Origin: Streptosporangium sandarakinum | GTDB taxonomy: Bacteria; Actinomycetota; Actinomycetes; Streptosporangiales; Streptosporangiaceae | Assembly (NCBI RefSeq): GCF_013409935.1 | Contig: NZ_JACCCO010000001.1 | Span: 2,418,001-2,482,000, forward strand | Reading direction: 5' to 3' | DNA: 64,000 nt | In this document: positions 8,288 to 19,435 of the stretch, piece after piece | Layout: every line of letters starts with the position of its first letter | How positions within the stretch are numbered: position 1 is the first letter of the stretch | The notes under the pieces: model-generated | What the model saw: only the letters and a program-made list of their open reading frames with translations | What the model was told of the DNA's origin: nothing | Database searches by the model: none | Position numbers and translations under genes: made by a program

Positions 8288-9247
8288 GTGAAGCTGCTGG
8301 TCACCGGGGGGGCCGGATACATCGGAAGCGTCGTGGCGGCCCAGCTCGTCGAGGCGGGCCACCAGGTCACCGTTCTCGACGACCTCTCCACCGGGCACGC
8401 CGACGCGGTTCCGGCTGGCGCGCGCTTCGTCGAGGGCTCGATCACCGACGCGGCGGACGCGCTGGCGGGCATGGACGGCGTGCTGCACTTCGCGGCCAGG
8501 TCCCTGGTGGGCGAGTCGGTGCGCGAGCCCACCCTCTACTGGAACCACAACCTCGGCGGCACCCTGGCCCTGCTGGACGCGATGCGCGCCGCCGGGGTCG
8601 GCCGGATCGTCTTCTCCTCCACCGCCGCCGTGTACGGCGAGCCCGAGCGCTCCCCGATCGAGGAGAGCGACCCGACCCGGCCCACGAACCCCTACGGCGC
8701 CTCCAAGCTCGCGGTGGACACCGCGCTGACCGCCTTCGCCGGGGTGTACGGCCTGGCCGCGGTCAGCCTGCGCTACTTCAACGTGGGCGGCGCCCACACC
8801 GCCCGCGACGGTCGCTCCTATCGCGAGCGGCACACCGTGGAGACCCACCTGATCCCTAACGTTCTCGCCGTCGCGCTCGGCGGGCGCGAGTCGGTCGACG
8901 TGTTCGGCACGGACTACCCCACCGCCGACGGGACATGCGTGCGCGACTACATCCACGTGGCCGACCTCGCGCGGGCGCACCTGCTGGCGCTGGACGCCTG
9001 CGCGCCGGGCGAGCACAAGGTCTACAACCTGGGCAGCGGCACCGGCTTCTCGGTGCGGGAGGTCATCGAGGTCTGCCGCGAGGTCACCGGCCACGCGATC
9101 CCGGCGGTCGTCCGCGAGCGCCGGCCCGGTGACCCCGCCGTGCTGGTCGCCTCCTCCGCGAAGATCCAGAGCGAGCTGAGGTGGAAGCCGGAGCGCACGA
9201 CCCTCCCCGAGATCGTCGCCGACGCCTGGGCCGCCCTGCCCCGCTGA
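8288..9247 (+). CDS. galE: UDP-glucose 4-epimerase
   Basis: The 319-residue short-chain dehydrogenase/reductase interconverts UDP-glucose and UDP-galactose with bound NAD+. It opens with the Rossmann dinucleotide motif [10 protein letters not shown], has the catalytic serine region [13 protein letters not shown], and the YxxxK catalytic pair as [28 protein letters not shown] and [11 protein letters not shown] are hallmark GalE segments. The GTG start follows a consensus AGGAGG with good spacing. It stands alone, with no galT or galK beside it, so it may serve cell-wall or exopolysaccharide sugar supply more than galactose use. Confidence 0.93.
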   Translation: MKLLVTGGAGYIGSVVAAQLVEAGHQVTVLDDLSTGHADAVPAGARFVEGSITDAADALAGMDGVLHFAARSLVGESVREPTLYWNHNLGGTLALLDAMRAAGVGRIVFSSTAAVYGEPERSPIEESDPTRPTNPYGASKLAVDTALTAFAGVYGLAAVSLRYFNVGGAHTARDGRSYRERHTVETHLIPNVLAVALGGRESVDVFGTDYPTADGTCVRDYIHVADLARAHLLALDACAPGEHKVYNLGSGTGFSVREVIEVCREVTGHAIPAVVRERRPGDPAVLVASSAKIQSELRWKPERTTLPEIVADAWAALPR

Positions 9248-9332
9248 CGGCCCCGTACGGCGGGCCGAACGCGTCCGGCGGGCGACCGCCGGGCGCGCCG
9301 GCCACTCCGTGCGGCATGCCGGGCGCGCCCGG

Positions 9333-9359
9333 CGGGCGGCCGATGCCGTCGGCCGCCCG
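9333..9359. terminator. Bidirectional hairpin between galE and the CARDB gene
   Basis: CGGGCGGCCGA (9333-9343) and TCGGCCGCCCG (9349-9359) pair perfectly over a five-base loop, in the space between the convergent galE and secreted-protein genes, where a shared terminator is expected. Confidence 0.6.
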
Positions 9360-9378
9360 GCGTCCCCCGGCACGGGCC

Positions 9379-10200
9379 CTAGCGAAGGTCGATGCGGGCG
9401 ATGTTGTTGGCGGGACGGCGGTCGCCCACGTGCGGGGAGTAGACCGTCGCCCTGGCCCGCGGCGCCCGCCCCGCGGCGCGCAGGGCGAGCCGCAGGCCCA
9501 CCCGTTCGCCCGAGCCGACCGCGCCCAGCCGGCAGCCGACGTGCCCCTCGGAGGGGTGGCAGCGCGCGCCCCGCACCGACAGCAGGCGGGCCGCGCCGGT
9601 GTCGAAGAAGACCGTGGCGTCGCGGACCGTCCGGGGCCCCCTGTTGCGGACCACCGCGCCCATGGTGACCCGCCGTCCGGCCCGCCGCTCGCCCGACAGC
9701 CGCACCGCGAGGTCGGCGCCCTCGTCCACCGGGGTGACCGCCCGGGCGACGTTGTCGGCCTCGTTGGCGTCCACGACCTCGGAGGAGAGCGTCGCGGTGG
9801 CCGTCAGCGGGCCGCCGGCGCCCGGGCGGACCAGGCCGCTGACGGTCACGCCGCCGGTCTCGCCGGCCAGGACGTCGCGCTGGGAGGGGCAGACCACCTC
9901 CCGGGCGGTGGCCCCGGGCCGGCACTCGGCCACGTCGACGCGCAGGACGTCCACCCCCCGGGGCAGGCGCACGGTCAGCAGGGGCAGCACCGCGTCCTCG
10001 GGGCCGTTGTTTCGTACCTCGGCCCGGTAGACCAGGATCTGGCCGGGCTGCGCCGGCTTGGGCGACGACACCAGCCGGACGGACATGTCCGCCCCGATCG
10101 TCTTCTTCTCCTGGCGGGACAACGACGGCGCCATTCCCCACGCCCCCAGCAGGGCAAGACTGATGAATCCCGCGACGACCCCCGCCGTACCACGCGCCAT
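9379..10200 (-). CDS. Secreted DUF11/CARDB-like protein
   Basis: The 273-residue product starts with a signal peptide (MARGTAGVVAGFISLALLGAWGMA) and then holds two beta-sandwich repeats of DUF11/CARDB type (about 45-150 and 155-260). Each repeat has a lead of the type ADMSVRLVSSP or ADLAVRLSG, a mid RNNGP or RNRGP turn, and a closing NEADNVARA or RRPANNIARI. Such domains act as surface adhesive or spacer modules; no catalytic motif is present and there is no sortase signal. I chose ATG 10200 because it gives a standard signal peptide with GGGGGA about 10 bases upstream. An ATG at 10221 is possible. The gene is convergent with galE. Confidence 0.7.
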   Translation of the reverse strand: MARGTAGVVAGFISLALLGAWGMAPSLSRQEKKTIGADMSVRLVSSPKPAQPGQILVYRAEVRNNGPEDAVLPLLTVRLPRGVDVLRVDVAECRPGATAREVVCPSQRDVLAGETGGVTVSGLVRPGAGGPLTATATLSSEVVDANEADNVARAVTPVDEGADLAVRLSGERRAGRRVTMGAVVRNRGPRTVRDATVFFDTGAARLLSVRGARCHPSEGHVGCRLGAVGSGERVGLRLALRAAGRAPRARATVYSPHVGDRRPANNIARIDLR

Positions 10201-10345
10201 GACCACCGATCCCCCGAGCATCAATGATCATTTAACGCCGGTGTGCCGCCTTCCCGCGGGAATGACACGCCGCCGGGACGGATTTCGGCACGTCACGGGC
10301 CCGGTCCGGCACGGAACCGCCGTACCGTCGCGATCGCGGGAAAGC

Positions 10346-10377
10346 GAAAGGGGCCCCGGACGGCCGGAGCCCCTTTC
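10346..10377 (-). terminator. Hairpin terminator downstream of mdh
   Basis: GAAAGGGGC at 10346-10354 pairs with GCCCCTTTC at 10369-10377, extended by CCGG/CCGG pairs around a short loop with one mismatch. On the minus strand it is followed by a U-rich stretch (UUUCGCUUU type), making it a good rho-independent terminator about 45 bases past the mdh stop. Confidence 0.7.
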
Positions 10378-10420
10378 ACGGGCTTCGCCGGGCACTCACC
10401 CGGCGAGGTGGTCGCGCGGC

Positions 10421-12993
<2,573 letters not shown>

Positions 12994-12999
12994 GAGGGC

Positions 13000-13539
13000 A
13001 TGTCACTCCGGATCGCCCTCCTCGGCCTGCTGACCACCTCCGGCCCTTCGAGCGGCTACGACCTGGCGAAACGGTTCGAGAGCTCGATCAACCACGCCTG
13101 GCAGGCCCGGCACAGCCAGATCTATCCGGAGTTGAACAAGATGGCGGCCGACGGGCTCGTCACGGTTGAGGAGGAGGGCCCGCGGGGCCGCAAGACCTAC
13201 ACGATCACCGCCGAGGGCCGCCGGGAGCTGCGCGAGTGGCTCCTGGAGGGGACTCCGTCGCGGTCGATCCGCAGCGAGGGCGCGCTGCGGGCGTTCCTGC
13301 TGCCCACGCTGGAGCCGCACGAGGCCGCCGCGCGGCTCCGCGCCGAGGCGGAGGTCTACACCGCCCGGCTGGCCGAACTGGAGGCGCTCATGGCGGCGAA
13401 GGCGTCGTGGAAGCGGCCCGGTTTCGGGGAGCACGCCCTGGAGCTGGGCATCCGCCAGACCCGGGTGGTGCGCGACTGGGCCGAGGAGACCGCGGCGGAG
13501 ATCGAGCGCGCCGCCGGGGACCCGCCCGGCGGGGAGTGA
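13000..13539 (+). CDS. PadR-family transcriptional regulator
   Basis: The 179-residue protein has the PadR winged helix at its N-terminus (MSLRIALLGLLTTSGPSSGYDLAKRFESS...HSQIYPELNKMAADGLVTVEEE, about 1-75) and a longer C-terminal helical domain (about 95-170) of the Vir_act_alpha_C type, used for dimerisation. It most likely represses the divergent DHA2 efflux pump and itself, and is released by a small-molecule ligand. ATG 13000 lies one base after GAGGG, too close for a normal ribosome site, while a -10-like TATGAT ends 6 bases upstream. Leaderless translation is therefore the simplest reading. Confidence 0.9.
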   Translation: MSLRIALLGLLTTSGPSSGYDLAKRFESSINHAWQARHSQIYPELNKMAADGLVTVEEEGPRGRKTYTITAEGRRELREWLLEGTPSRSIRSEGALRAFLLPTLEPHEAAARLRAEAEVYTARLAELEALMAAKASWKRPGFGEHALELGIRQTRVVRDWAEETAAEIERAAGDPPGGE

Positions 13540-13549
13540 CGAGCGGGGG

Positions 13550-15745
13550 TCAGCGGCAGGCGGCCATGGCGGGGATGCGGCGCTCCCTGGTGGGGAACCT
13601 CACCCGGGAGAGGTGCCGGTCGAGCAGCTTGCCGATCGTGCCGTTGCCGTACAGGTCGGCGACCACCCCCCGTACGGCCTCGCAGGTGCGCACGTCGCCC
13701 CTGCGCATGGCCACGGCGTAGCGCTCGTCGGTGAGCCGCAGGCCGAGCACCCGGTAGCGGACGCCCTCCCGGGCGGCGAACCCGGCCAGCACCAGGTCGT
13801 CGCCCGCGATCCCGTCGACCTTTCCGGTGGCGAGCATGTTCACGCACTCGGTGTAGTTCTGGGCGGGGACGACCGTGAGCCGGCCCGCCTCCTTGCGCAC
13901 CCGCTCGGCCGCGGCGCCGTCGGGTCCGCACAGCCGCCCGCCCTCCAGACCGGCCGCCGAGGTGATCGGGGAGGAGTCCTTGACCAGCACGTCCGTGTGG
14001 GCGACGTAGTAGGGCCCGGCGAACGTGACGTCGTCGCCCGGGGTGATCGGATAGGTCGAGATGACGAGGTCGAGGGCGCCGGAGGCCAGCAGGGCCGGCC
14101 GCTCCTGCCGGCTCGTGGCCCGGAACTCGATGTTCCCCCGGGGCACCCCCAGCGCCCTGGCGATCTCGACGGCGAGGTCCACCTCGAAACCGCTCCACCC
14201 GCCGCCGCTGTTCAGCGCGATGCCCGGCAGGTAGTCGCGCAGCCCCACGGAGAGCCTGCGGGTCCGGGCCGCCTTGTCGGCCACCGAGGCGAACTTCGTC
14301 GGCGACGGGGACGACGAGGGTACGGGCCCGGTCCGGAAGGCGGCCCAGGGGTGCCAGCCAGCGGCGGTCGCGGCGACCGCGCCCCCGCCCAGCAGGACGA
14401 CCAGGGCGAGAACGGCGATGACGGCCCGGCGCCGCCCGGACGGCCGCCCGGACCCGCCGGAGCCCGGAACCGGGACGCCGGCTCCGGTTCCGGCTCCGGC
14501 TCCGGAGTCCGAACCGGGAACGGGAACGACGGCGGGACCGGGGCCGGGGCCGGGCATGGGAGGCGGGCCCGTGGCGGAGCCGGACGGGACGGTGGCCCGC
14601 CGTCCCGGCGGCGCGGCGGGCGGCACGGGCGTGGCTCCGCGAGGCGTGGCGGGCGGCACGGGCGTGACGCCCGGGGTGGGCAGCCGCATGGGCCTGGTGG
14701 ACTCGTCGACGCCGGAGCCGGCGTCCGCCCCGGGAGCCGTGCCCGCCCCGGGAGCCGCTCCCGTCCCGGAGGCCGTACCCGGTCCTGACGCCGTCGTCGG
14801 CCCGGACACCGCGCCCGGCCCGGAGTCCGCACCCATGGCGGGGGACGGGCCGGTCCCCGTGGCCGGGAGCGGCCCGGAGACCGGGTCGGCGGCCCGCACG
14901 CCGCTGCTGAGCAGGGCCGGGGAGACGTTCCCCGACTCCGGGCGGCCCAGCAGGCGCAGCAGGATCTGGTCGGCCGAGGGTCGCGCGGACGGAGCCTTGG
15001 CCAGCGCCGAGCGGACCACCCCGCGCAGCGGCTCCGGCATGGCGGTGACGTCCACCTCGTGGTTCAGGATGCGGTTGAGCACCATGGCGAGCGACTTCCC
15101 GGCGAAGGCCGTCTCGCCGGTCGCGGCGAACGCGATCGTCGCCCCCCAGGAGAAGACGTCGCTGTGCGGGCCGACGTCGTCACCGGAGATCTGCTCGGGC
15201 GCCATGTAGGCCGGGGTGCCGATGGCGCGGCTGGTGATCGTGCCGGTGGAGTCGAGGATGCGGGCGATGCCGAAGTCGACCACGCGCGGCCCGTCGGCGG
15301 CCAGCAGCACGTTGTCCGGCTTGAAGTCGCGGTGCACGATCGACGCGTGGTGGATCGCGGTGAGCGCGGTGGCCGTGCCGACCGCCAGCCGCTGCAGCGC
15401 GGTGCCGCGCAGCGGGCCGTCGCTCTCCACGGTCTCCCGCAGCGACCTGCCCTCGATGTACTCGCTGGCGATGTAGGGGGTGTCGCCCTCGACGTCGACC
15501 TCGATCACGGCGGCCGTGCAGAACGAGGAGACCCGCCGCGCGGCGCGCGCCTCCCGGGCGAACCGGGACCGCGCGATCGCGTCGCCGGAGAACTTCACGT
15601 GCAGGAGCTTGATCGCCGCCCGCTCCCCCGACTCGCTCTCGCCGAGGTAGACGATCCCCTGGCCGCCCTCGCCGACGCGGCCGACGACACGGAACCGACC
15701 GAGCCGTCGAGGCTCCCAGGCCTCCAGTGGCGCGATCTCCGGCAT
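13550..15745 (-). CDS. Ser/Thr protein kinase with extracellular solute-binding sensor
   Basis: The 731-residue protein joins a Hanks-type kinase to a periplasmic-binding-protein-like sensor. The kinase (about 10-270) shows GEGGQGIVYLG, the lysine of AAIKLLHVKF, HRDFKPDN, DFGIAR and GTPAYMAPEQ, so it should be active. A long Gly/Pro/Ser/Ala linker (about 285-435) leads to one membrane helix (AVIAVLALVVLLGGGAVAATAA, about 442-463). Outside lies an SBP_bac_3 domain (about 490-725) of the polar-amino-acid type: LSVGLRDYLPGIAL, GFEVDLAVEIARALGV, DLVISTYPITPGDDVTFAGPYY (in pieces), then GKVDGIAGDDLVL. The architecture matches proteins annotated as kinase/glutamate-binding fusions, and suggests direct sensing of an extracellular amino acid. 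It is divergent from a sigma-like/membrane fusion gene. Confidence 0.88.
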   Translation of the reverse strand: MPEIAPLEAWEPRRLGRFRVVGRVGEGGQGIVYLGESESGERAAIKLLHVKFSGDAIARSRFAREARAARRVSSFCTAAVIEVDVEGDTPYIASEYIEGRSLRETVESDGPLRGTALQRLAVGTATALTAIHHASIVHRDFKPDNVLLAADGPRVVDFGIARILDSTGTITSRAIGTPAYMAPEQISGDDVGPHSDVFSWGATIAFAATGETAFAGKSLAMVLNRILNHEVDVTAMPEPLRGVVRSALAKAPSARPSADQILLRLLGRPESGNVSPALLSSGVRAADPVSGPLPATGTGPSPAMGADSGPGAVSGPTTASGPGTASGTGAAPGAGTAPGADAGSGVDESTRPMRLPTPGVTPVPPATPRGATPVPPAAPPGRRATVPSGSATGPPPMPGPGPGPAVVPVPGSDSGAGAGTGAGVPVPGSGGSGRPSGRRRAVIAVLALVVLLGGGAVAATAAGWHPWAAFRTGPVPSSSPSPTKFASVADKAARTRRLSVGLRDYLPGIALNSGGGWSGFEVDLAVEIARALGVPRGNIEFRATSRQERPALLASGALDLVISTYPITPGDDVTFAGPYYVAHTDVLVKDSSPITSAAGLEGGRLCGPDGAAAERVRKEAGRLTVVPAQNYTECVNMLATGKVDGIAGDDLVLAGFAAREGVRYRVLGLRLTDERYAVAMRRGDVRTCEAVRGVVADLYGNGTIGKLLDRHLSRVRFPTRERRIPAMAACR

Positions 15746-15998
15746 GCCGTCCCCATGATTTCGTTAATGCCCGACCAGCTGAACTTTACGGTGTCCCGGG
15801 CCTCCCCCGAAGTGAGCTCGGATTCCCCGCCGCCCTTCCCGGCGCGGACCCCGCCGCCCCTTTCCCGGGCGGGCCCCGGACGGGGTGTGGGCATGACCAC
15901 TCGTCCGTTGATCGCCATATCGCCCCGAGATGGCGCGGAAACCGCTTAGATCGCTACCGTTGACCGTCCCCTCAGGTAAGGCCGGAGCAGAGAACCCC

Positions 15999-17555
15999 AT
16001 GCGCCGATATATCGGTTATCGTGACTTCGTCGAGCGTGACCAGCGTTCCCTGGTCGGCACGGCACTCCTCCTGACCGGCAGTCACGAGCAGGCCATCCGC
16101 CTGACCCTGTGGTCCTTCCACACCGTGGGCCTCACCTGGCCGCCCACGCCGTGGGAGAACCCCACCACGCACGCCCAGGTCACCCTGTACCGCCGCTTCC
16201 TCCGCAAGCCGAGCGCGGCGGGCAACACCGCCCTGGTACGGCTCCCACCCCGGCAGCGCGTCCTGGTCGTCGCCTGCCTGCACGACGGCCGGTCCCGCGC
16301 CGAGATGGCGGACCTCCTCGGCCTGCCCGTGGAGACCGTGGAGAAGGAGCTCGACGAGGCGGTGGACACCCTGACCAAGGGTGACGTGGCGCGTCTCACC
16401 AAGCGGCTGGCCACGCAGGCGGGCGAGGCGTCGGTGCCCGACCTCACCACGCGGGCCCTGCGCGCCCTGCGGCGCCGCCGCAGCCGGGGCGCCCTTCTGG
16501 CGATGGCCGCGGTCCTGGTGCCGATCGGCATGATCGCCGCCTTCGTCCTGCTGCCGCCGGGGATGGCGTGGACCTCGTCGCTGCGCGGGCACTCCACCCC
16601 GACGACCGGGGAGAGCGTGGCGGCCACGCCCACCCCGCGCACCATGCGGGCGGCCCCCACGCCCGGACCCACGCCGGAGCCGTGGAAGCCGCCGCGCACC
16701 CCCCTCGCGATCCGCTACGCCATCCCCGCGAAGTGCCCGGGCGGCGCCGTACCGGCGGGCGGCGCGGGTGATGTCACCTGCGCCGGCTGGACGCTGGAGC
16801 TGTCCGACGCGGACCGCTCGGAGCTCGCGTCCGCCACGTGCGGGCGGCCCGGCCGCTGCGAGTCCACGCTGCGCGTCGGGGACGCGGCGCAGCAGCTGGC
16901 GGGCGGCGGCGAGAAGGGCCTGCGGGTGGAGCCGGCCGTCAGCCCGGACGGCCACCGCGTGGCCTATCTCAGCGCCGCCGAGCGCAGGTACGTCGCCCAC
17001 GACCTGCGGACCGGGGTCAAGCGGTACCTGTCCCCGGTGCTGGCGCCCTCCGACGTCGCGGCGGGCACCCGGGTGAGCGTCTCGGCGGACGGCCGGCGGT
17101 TCACCGTGGAGCTGGGCGGGCGGCGGCTGCGGACCGACTTCGCGACCGGGAGGTCCGCGTCCCTGCCGGACGGGCGGCGGGCGGCCACCGTCCAGGCGGC
17201 CGGGTGGCTCCGGCAGAACTACCGCGTCTGGTGCGACTCCCCCAACGGCCGGCACTCGGCGGCGGTGAGGGCCGCCGGGGACGGCGGGGAGCGGGCGGGC
17301 GCCGGGGATCTGCACATCATCGACGCCGGGTCGCGGCAGGTGGTCAGGCGCCTGCCGCTGCCCGCCGCGAAGCGGCCGGCCGAGTCCGAGGTCGTCGGCT
17401 GGCTGGGCACCCGGGAGGTCGTCGTCAGGCTGAAGGAGAAGGACGGCGGCCGGACGGCCTTCTACCGGGTGGACGCCGTCACCGGCCGGACCCGGCCGGT
17501 GGAGGGCCTCCCCGACGGGGAGCCCATCGTGTTCGGCGCCCTGACGGCGCCCTGA
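15999..17555 (+). CDS. Sigma-factor-like domain fused to membrane helix and extracellular domain
   Basis: The 518-residue product starts MRRYIGYRDFVERDQRSLVG. Residues about 1-125 resemble a SigE-type ECF sigma factor: RDFVERDQRSLVGTALLLTG recalls region 2, and LVRLPPRQRVLVVACLHDGRSRAEMADLLGLPVETVEKELDEAV (in pieces) recalls the region 4 helix-turn-helix. The acidic/aromatic DNA-melting part of region 2 looks eroded. Around 150-180 a hydrophobic helix (LLAMAAVLVPIGMIAAFVLLP) follows an Arg-rich stop-transfer. The rest (about 210-518) is a Pro/Thr linker and a beta-rich, TolB-like domain (AVSPDGHRVAYLS, VSVSADGRRFTVEL). I infer a membrane-tethered regulator-derived protein whose function I cannot name. 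GGAG lies 11 bases before ATG 15999. Confidence 0.7.
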   Translation: MRRYIGYRDFVERDQRSLVGTALLLTGSHEQAIRLTLWSFHTVGLTWPPTPWENPTTHAQVTLYRRFLRKPSAAGNTALVRLPPRQRVLVVACLHDGRSRAEMADLLGLPVETVEKELDEAVDTLTKGDVARLTKRLATQAGEASVPDLTTRALRALRRRRSRGALLAMAAVLVPIGMIAAFVLLPPGMAWTSSLRGHSTPTTGESVAATPTPRTMRAAPTPGPTPEPWKPPRTPLAIRYAIPAKCPGGAVPAGGAGDVTCAGWTLELSDADRSELASATCGRPGRCESTLRVGDAAQQLAGGGEKGLRVEPAVSPDGHRVAYLSAAERRYVAHDLRTGVKRYLSPVLAPSDVAAGTRVSVSADGRRFTVELGGRRLRTDFATGRSASLPDGRRAATVQAAGWLRQNYRVWCDSPNGRHSAAVRAAGDGGERAGAGDLHIIDAGSRQVVRRLPLPAAKRPAESEVVGWLGTREVVVRLKEKDGGRTAFYRVDAVTGRTRPVEGLPDGEPIVFGALTAP

Positions 17556-17630
17556 GCGTCCCCGGGCGCCTCTCCGGGCGTTCCCCGTCCGGGAGCCGTC
17601 CCGGGGCTCTGGAAGGCCGGGAGACGCAGA

Positions 17631-17656
17631 AGGGCCGCCCCCGCGGGGGCGGCCCT
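17631..17656. terminator. Perfect inverted repeat shared by convergent genes
   Basis: A perfect 26-base palindrome (AGGGCCGCCCCCG then its complement) lies between the convergent sigma-like fusion gene and icd. It should form a strong hairpin in transcripts from either side. Confidence 0.7.
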
Positions 17657-17697
17657 CTCCGTGGTTCCGCGCCCCTCCGCATCCGGGAAGGGCCCTG

Positions 17698-17727
17698 GAC
17701 GGATCCCGACGGATCCTGACGGATCCC
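17698..17727. repeat. 10-bp tandem repeat (3 copies) after icd
   Basis: Three head-to-tail units GACGGATCCY (17698-17707, 17708-17717, 17718-17727) lie between the terminator hairpin and the icd stop codon. Confidence 0.8.
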
Positions 17728-17736
17728 GGCGCGTCC

Positions 17737-18954
17737 TTACGCGGCCATCTTCTTCTTGAGGTTCTCGTCCAGGGCCGCCAGGAAGTCCTGGGTGGTCAGC
17801 CACTTGGCGTCGCCGCCGACGAGGAGGGCGAGGTCCTTGGTCATCTGGCCGCCCTCGACGGTCTCGATGCAGACCTGCTCCAGCTTCTCGGCGAACTCGA
17901 TGACCGCGGGGGTGTTGTCGAGCTTGCCGCGGTGGGCCAGGCCCCGGGTCCACGCGAAGATCGAGGCGATCGGGTTCGTGGAGGTGGGCTTGCCCTGCTG
18001 GTGCTGGCGGTAGTGGCGGGTCACGGTGCCGTGGGCCGCCTCGGCCTCGACGGTGCGGCCGTCGGGGGTCATCAGCACCGACGTCATCAGGCCCAGCGAG
18101 CCGAAGCCCTGCGCGACGGTGTCGGACTGGACGTCGCCGTCGTAGTTCTTGCAGGCCCAGACGTAGCCGCCCTCCCACTTGAGCGCCGACGCGACCATGT
18201 CGTCGATCAGGCGGTGCTCGTAGGTCAGGCCGGCGGCCTCGAAGTCGGCCTTGAACTCGGTCTCGAAGACCTCGGCGAAGATGTCCTTGAAGCGGCCGTC
18301 GTAGGCCTTCATGATGGTGTTCTTCGTCGACAGGTAGACCGGGTAGTTGCGGGACAGGCCGTACCGCATGGAGGCGCGGGCGAAGTCGCGGATCGACTCG
18401 TCCAGGTTGTACATCGCCATCGCGACGCCGGGGCCGGGGAAGTCGTACACGTCCAGCTCGATCGGCTCCGAGCCGTCCTTCGGCGTGAAGGTGAGGGTCA
18501 GCGTGCCCTCGCCCGGGACCTTCAGGTCGGTGGCGCGGTACTGGTCGCCGAACGCGTGACGGCCGACGACGATCGGCTTGGTCCAGCCGGGGACGAGCCT
18601 CGGCACGTTGGACATGATGATGGGCTCGCGGAAGATGACTCCGCCGAGGATGTTGCGGATGGTCCCGTTCGGGGACTTCCACATCTTCTTCAGGCCGAAC
18701 TCCTCGACCCGGGCCTCGTCCGGCGTGATGGTGGCGCACTTGACGCCGACGCCGTACTGCTTGATCGCGTTCGCCGCGTCGATCGTCACCTGGTCGTCGG
18801 TGGCGTCGCGGTGCTCGATCCCGAGGTCGTAGTACTTCAGGTCGACGTCGAGGTAGGGAAGGATCAGCTGGTCCTTGATGAACTGCCAGATGATCCGGGT
18901 CATCTCGTCGCCGTCAAGCTCGACGACCGGACCCTCTACCTTGATCTTGGGCAT
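17737..18954 (-). CDS. icd: NADP-dependent isocitrate dehydrogenase
   Basis: The 405-residue enzyme oxidatively decarboxylates isocitrate to 2-oxoglutarate. It is of the homodimeric, eukaryote-like type: [23 protein letters not shown] at the start, [27 protein letters not shown] (shown here in pieces: [24 protein letters not shown]) for substrate binding, then [12 protein letters not shown] and [12 protein letters not shown] near the cofactor site. AGGGGAA lies before the ATG. It sits downstream of the citrate synthase family gene and DUF3017 on the same strand, 129 bp from the latter, so the three may form a loose metabolic cluster. Confidence 0.96.
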   Translation of the reverse strand: MPKIKVEGPVVELDGDEMTRIIWQFIKDQLILPYLDVDLKYYDLGIEHRDATDDQVTIDAANAIKQYGVGVKCATITPDEARVEEFGLKKMWKSPNGTIRNILGGVIFREPIIMSNVPRLVPGWTKPIVVGRHAFGDQYRATDLKVPGEGTLTLTFTPKDGSEPIELDVYDFPGPGVAMAMYNLDESIRDFARASMRYGLSRNYPVYLSTKNTIMKAYDGRFKDIFAEVFETEFKADFEAAGLTYEHRLIDDMVASALKWEGGYVWACKNYDGDVQSDTVAQGFGSLGLMTSVLMTPDGRTVEAEAAHGTVTRHYRQHQQGKPTSTNPIASIFAWTRGLAHRGKLDNTPAVIEFAEKLEQVCIETVEGGQMTKDLALLVGGDAKWLTTQDFLAALDENLKKKMAA

Positions 18955-19083
18955 GCGTGTGGTTCCCCTTCTGAACTGATCACGGGCCAGAAGTCCTTTT
19001 GAGGCTCACTGGCCGTTGAGGCTATCGGACGGGCGGGAACGCCCCGCGCTCCGCCCGTCGCTCGGGCACCGCCGCTTCCGCGC

Positions 19084-19368
19084 TCATCGCGAGGTGAGCT
19101 CCGTCCAGGCGAGCGCCACGGCGCCGCCCATCAGGGCGACGCCGAATACGGCGAGGGTGAGGGTGTCGGTCGCCCTGCGGCGCACGGCCAGGATGCCGCC
19201 GCCGCCCGAGAGCCGGACGAGGGCGGCCAGCACCATGATCACACCGAGGGCGAACCCGCCCCATCGGGGGTCGCCGACCACGGCCGTGGACGCCACGGCC
19301 AGGACAGCGCCCAGCAGGACGATCGGGTAGGGCCCCCACCGCTCCTGCCGCGGTCTGCTTCGGCTCAT
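19084..19368 (-). CDS. DUF3017 small membrane protein
   Basis: The 94-residue protein has three predicted helices (PYPIVLLGAVLAVASTAVV, WGGFALGVIMVLAALVRL, LTLAVFGVALMGGAVALAW) joined by short basic loops, including the RRRATDTL turn typical of actinobacterial DUF3017 proteins. Its role is unknown. In related genomes DUF3017 genes lie beside folD and mdh; here folD is 2 kb away and a citrate synthase family gene intervenes. Its ATG overlaps the stop of a 19-residue frame (19365-19424) in an ATGA junction. Confidence 0.75.
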   Translation of the reverse strand: MSRSRPRQERWGPYPIVLLGAVLAVASTAVVGDPRWGGFALGVIMVLAALVRLSGGGGILAVRRRATDTLTLAVFGVALMGGAVALAWTELTSR

Positions 19369-19424
19369 CGCTCGCCCCCGTGGCCGCCGCCCTGTCCGGG
19401 GGCGGCCGGTTCGTTCGTCGTCAT
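19365..19424 (-). other. Possible 19-codon upstream frame coupled to DUF3017
   Basis: ATG 19424 opens a short frame (MTTNEPAAPGQGGGHGGER) whose TGA overlaps the DUF3017 start as ATGA. It begins 11 bases after the citrate synthase stop. There is no obvious ribosome site. It could be a coupling leader or chance; the composition is low-complexity. Confidence 0.25.
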
Positions 19425-19435
19425 GTGCGTCCGGC

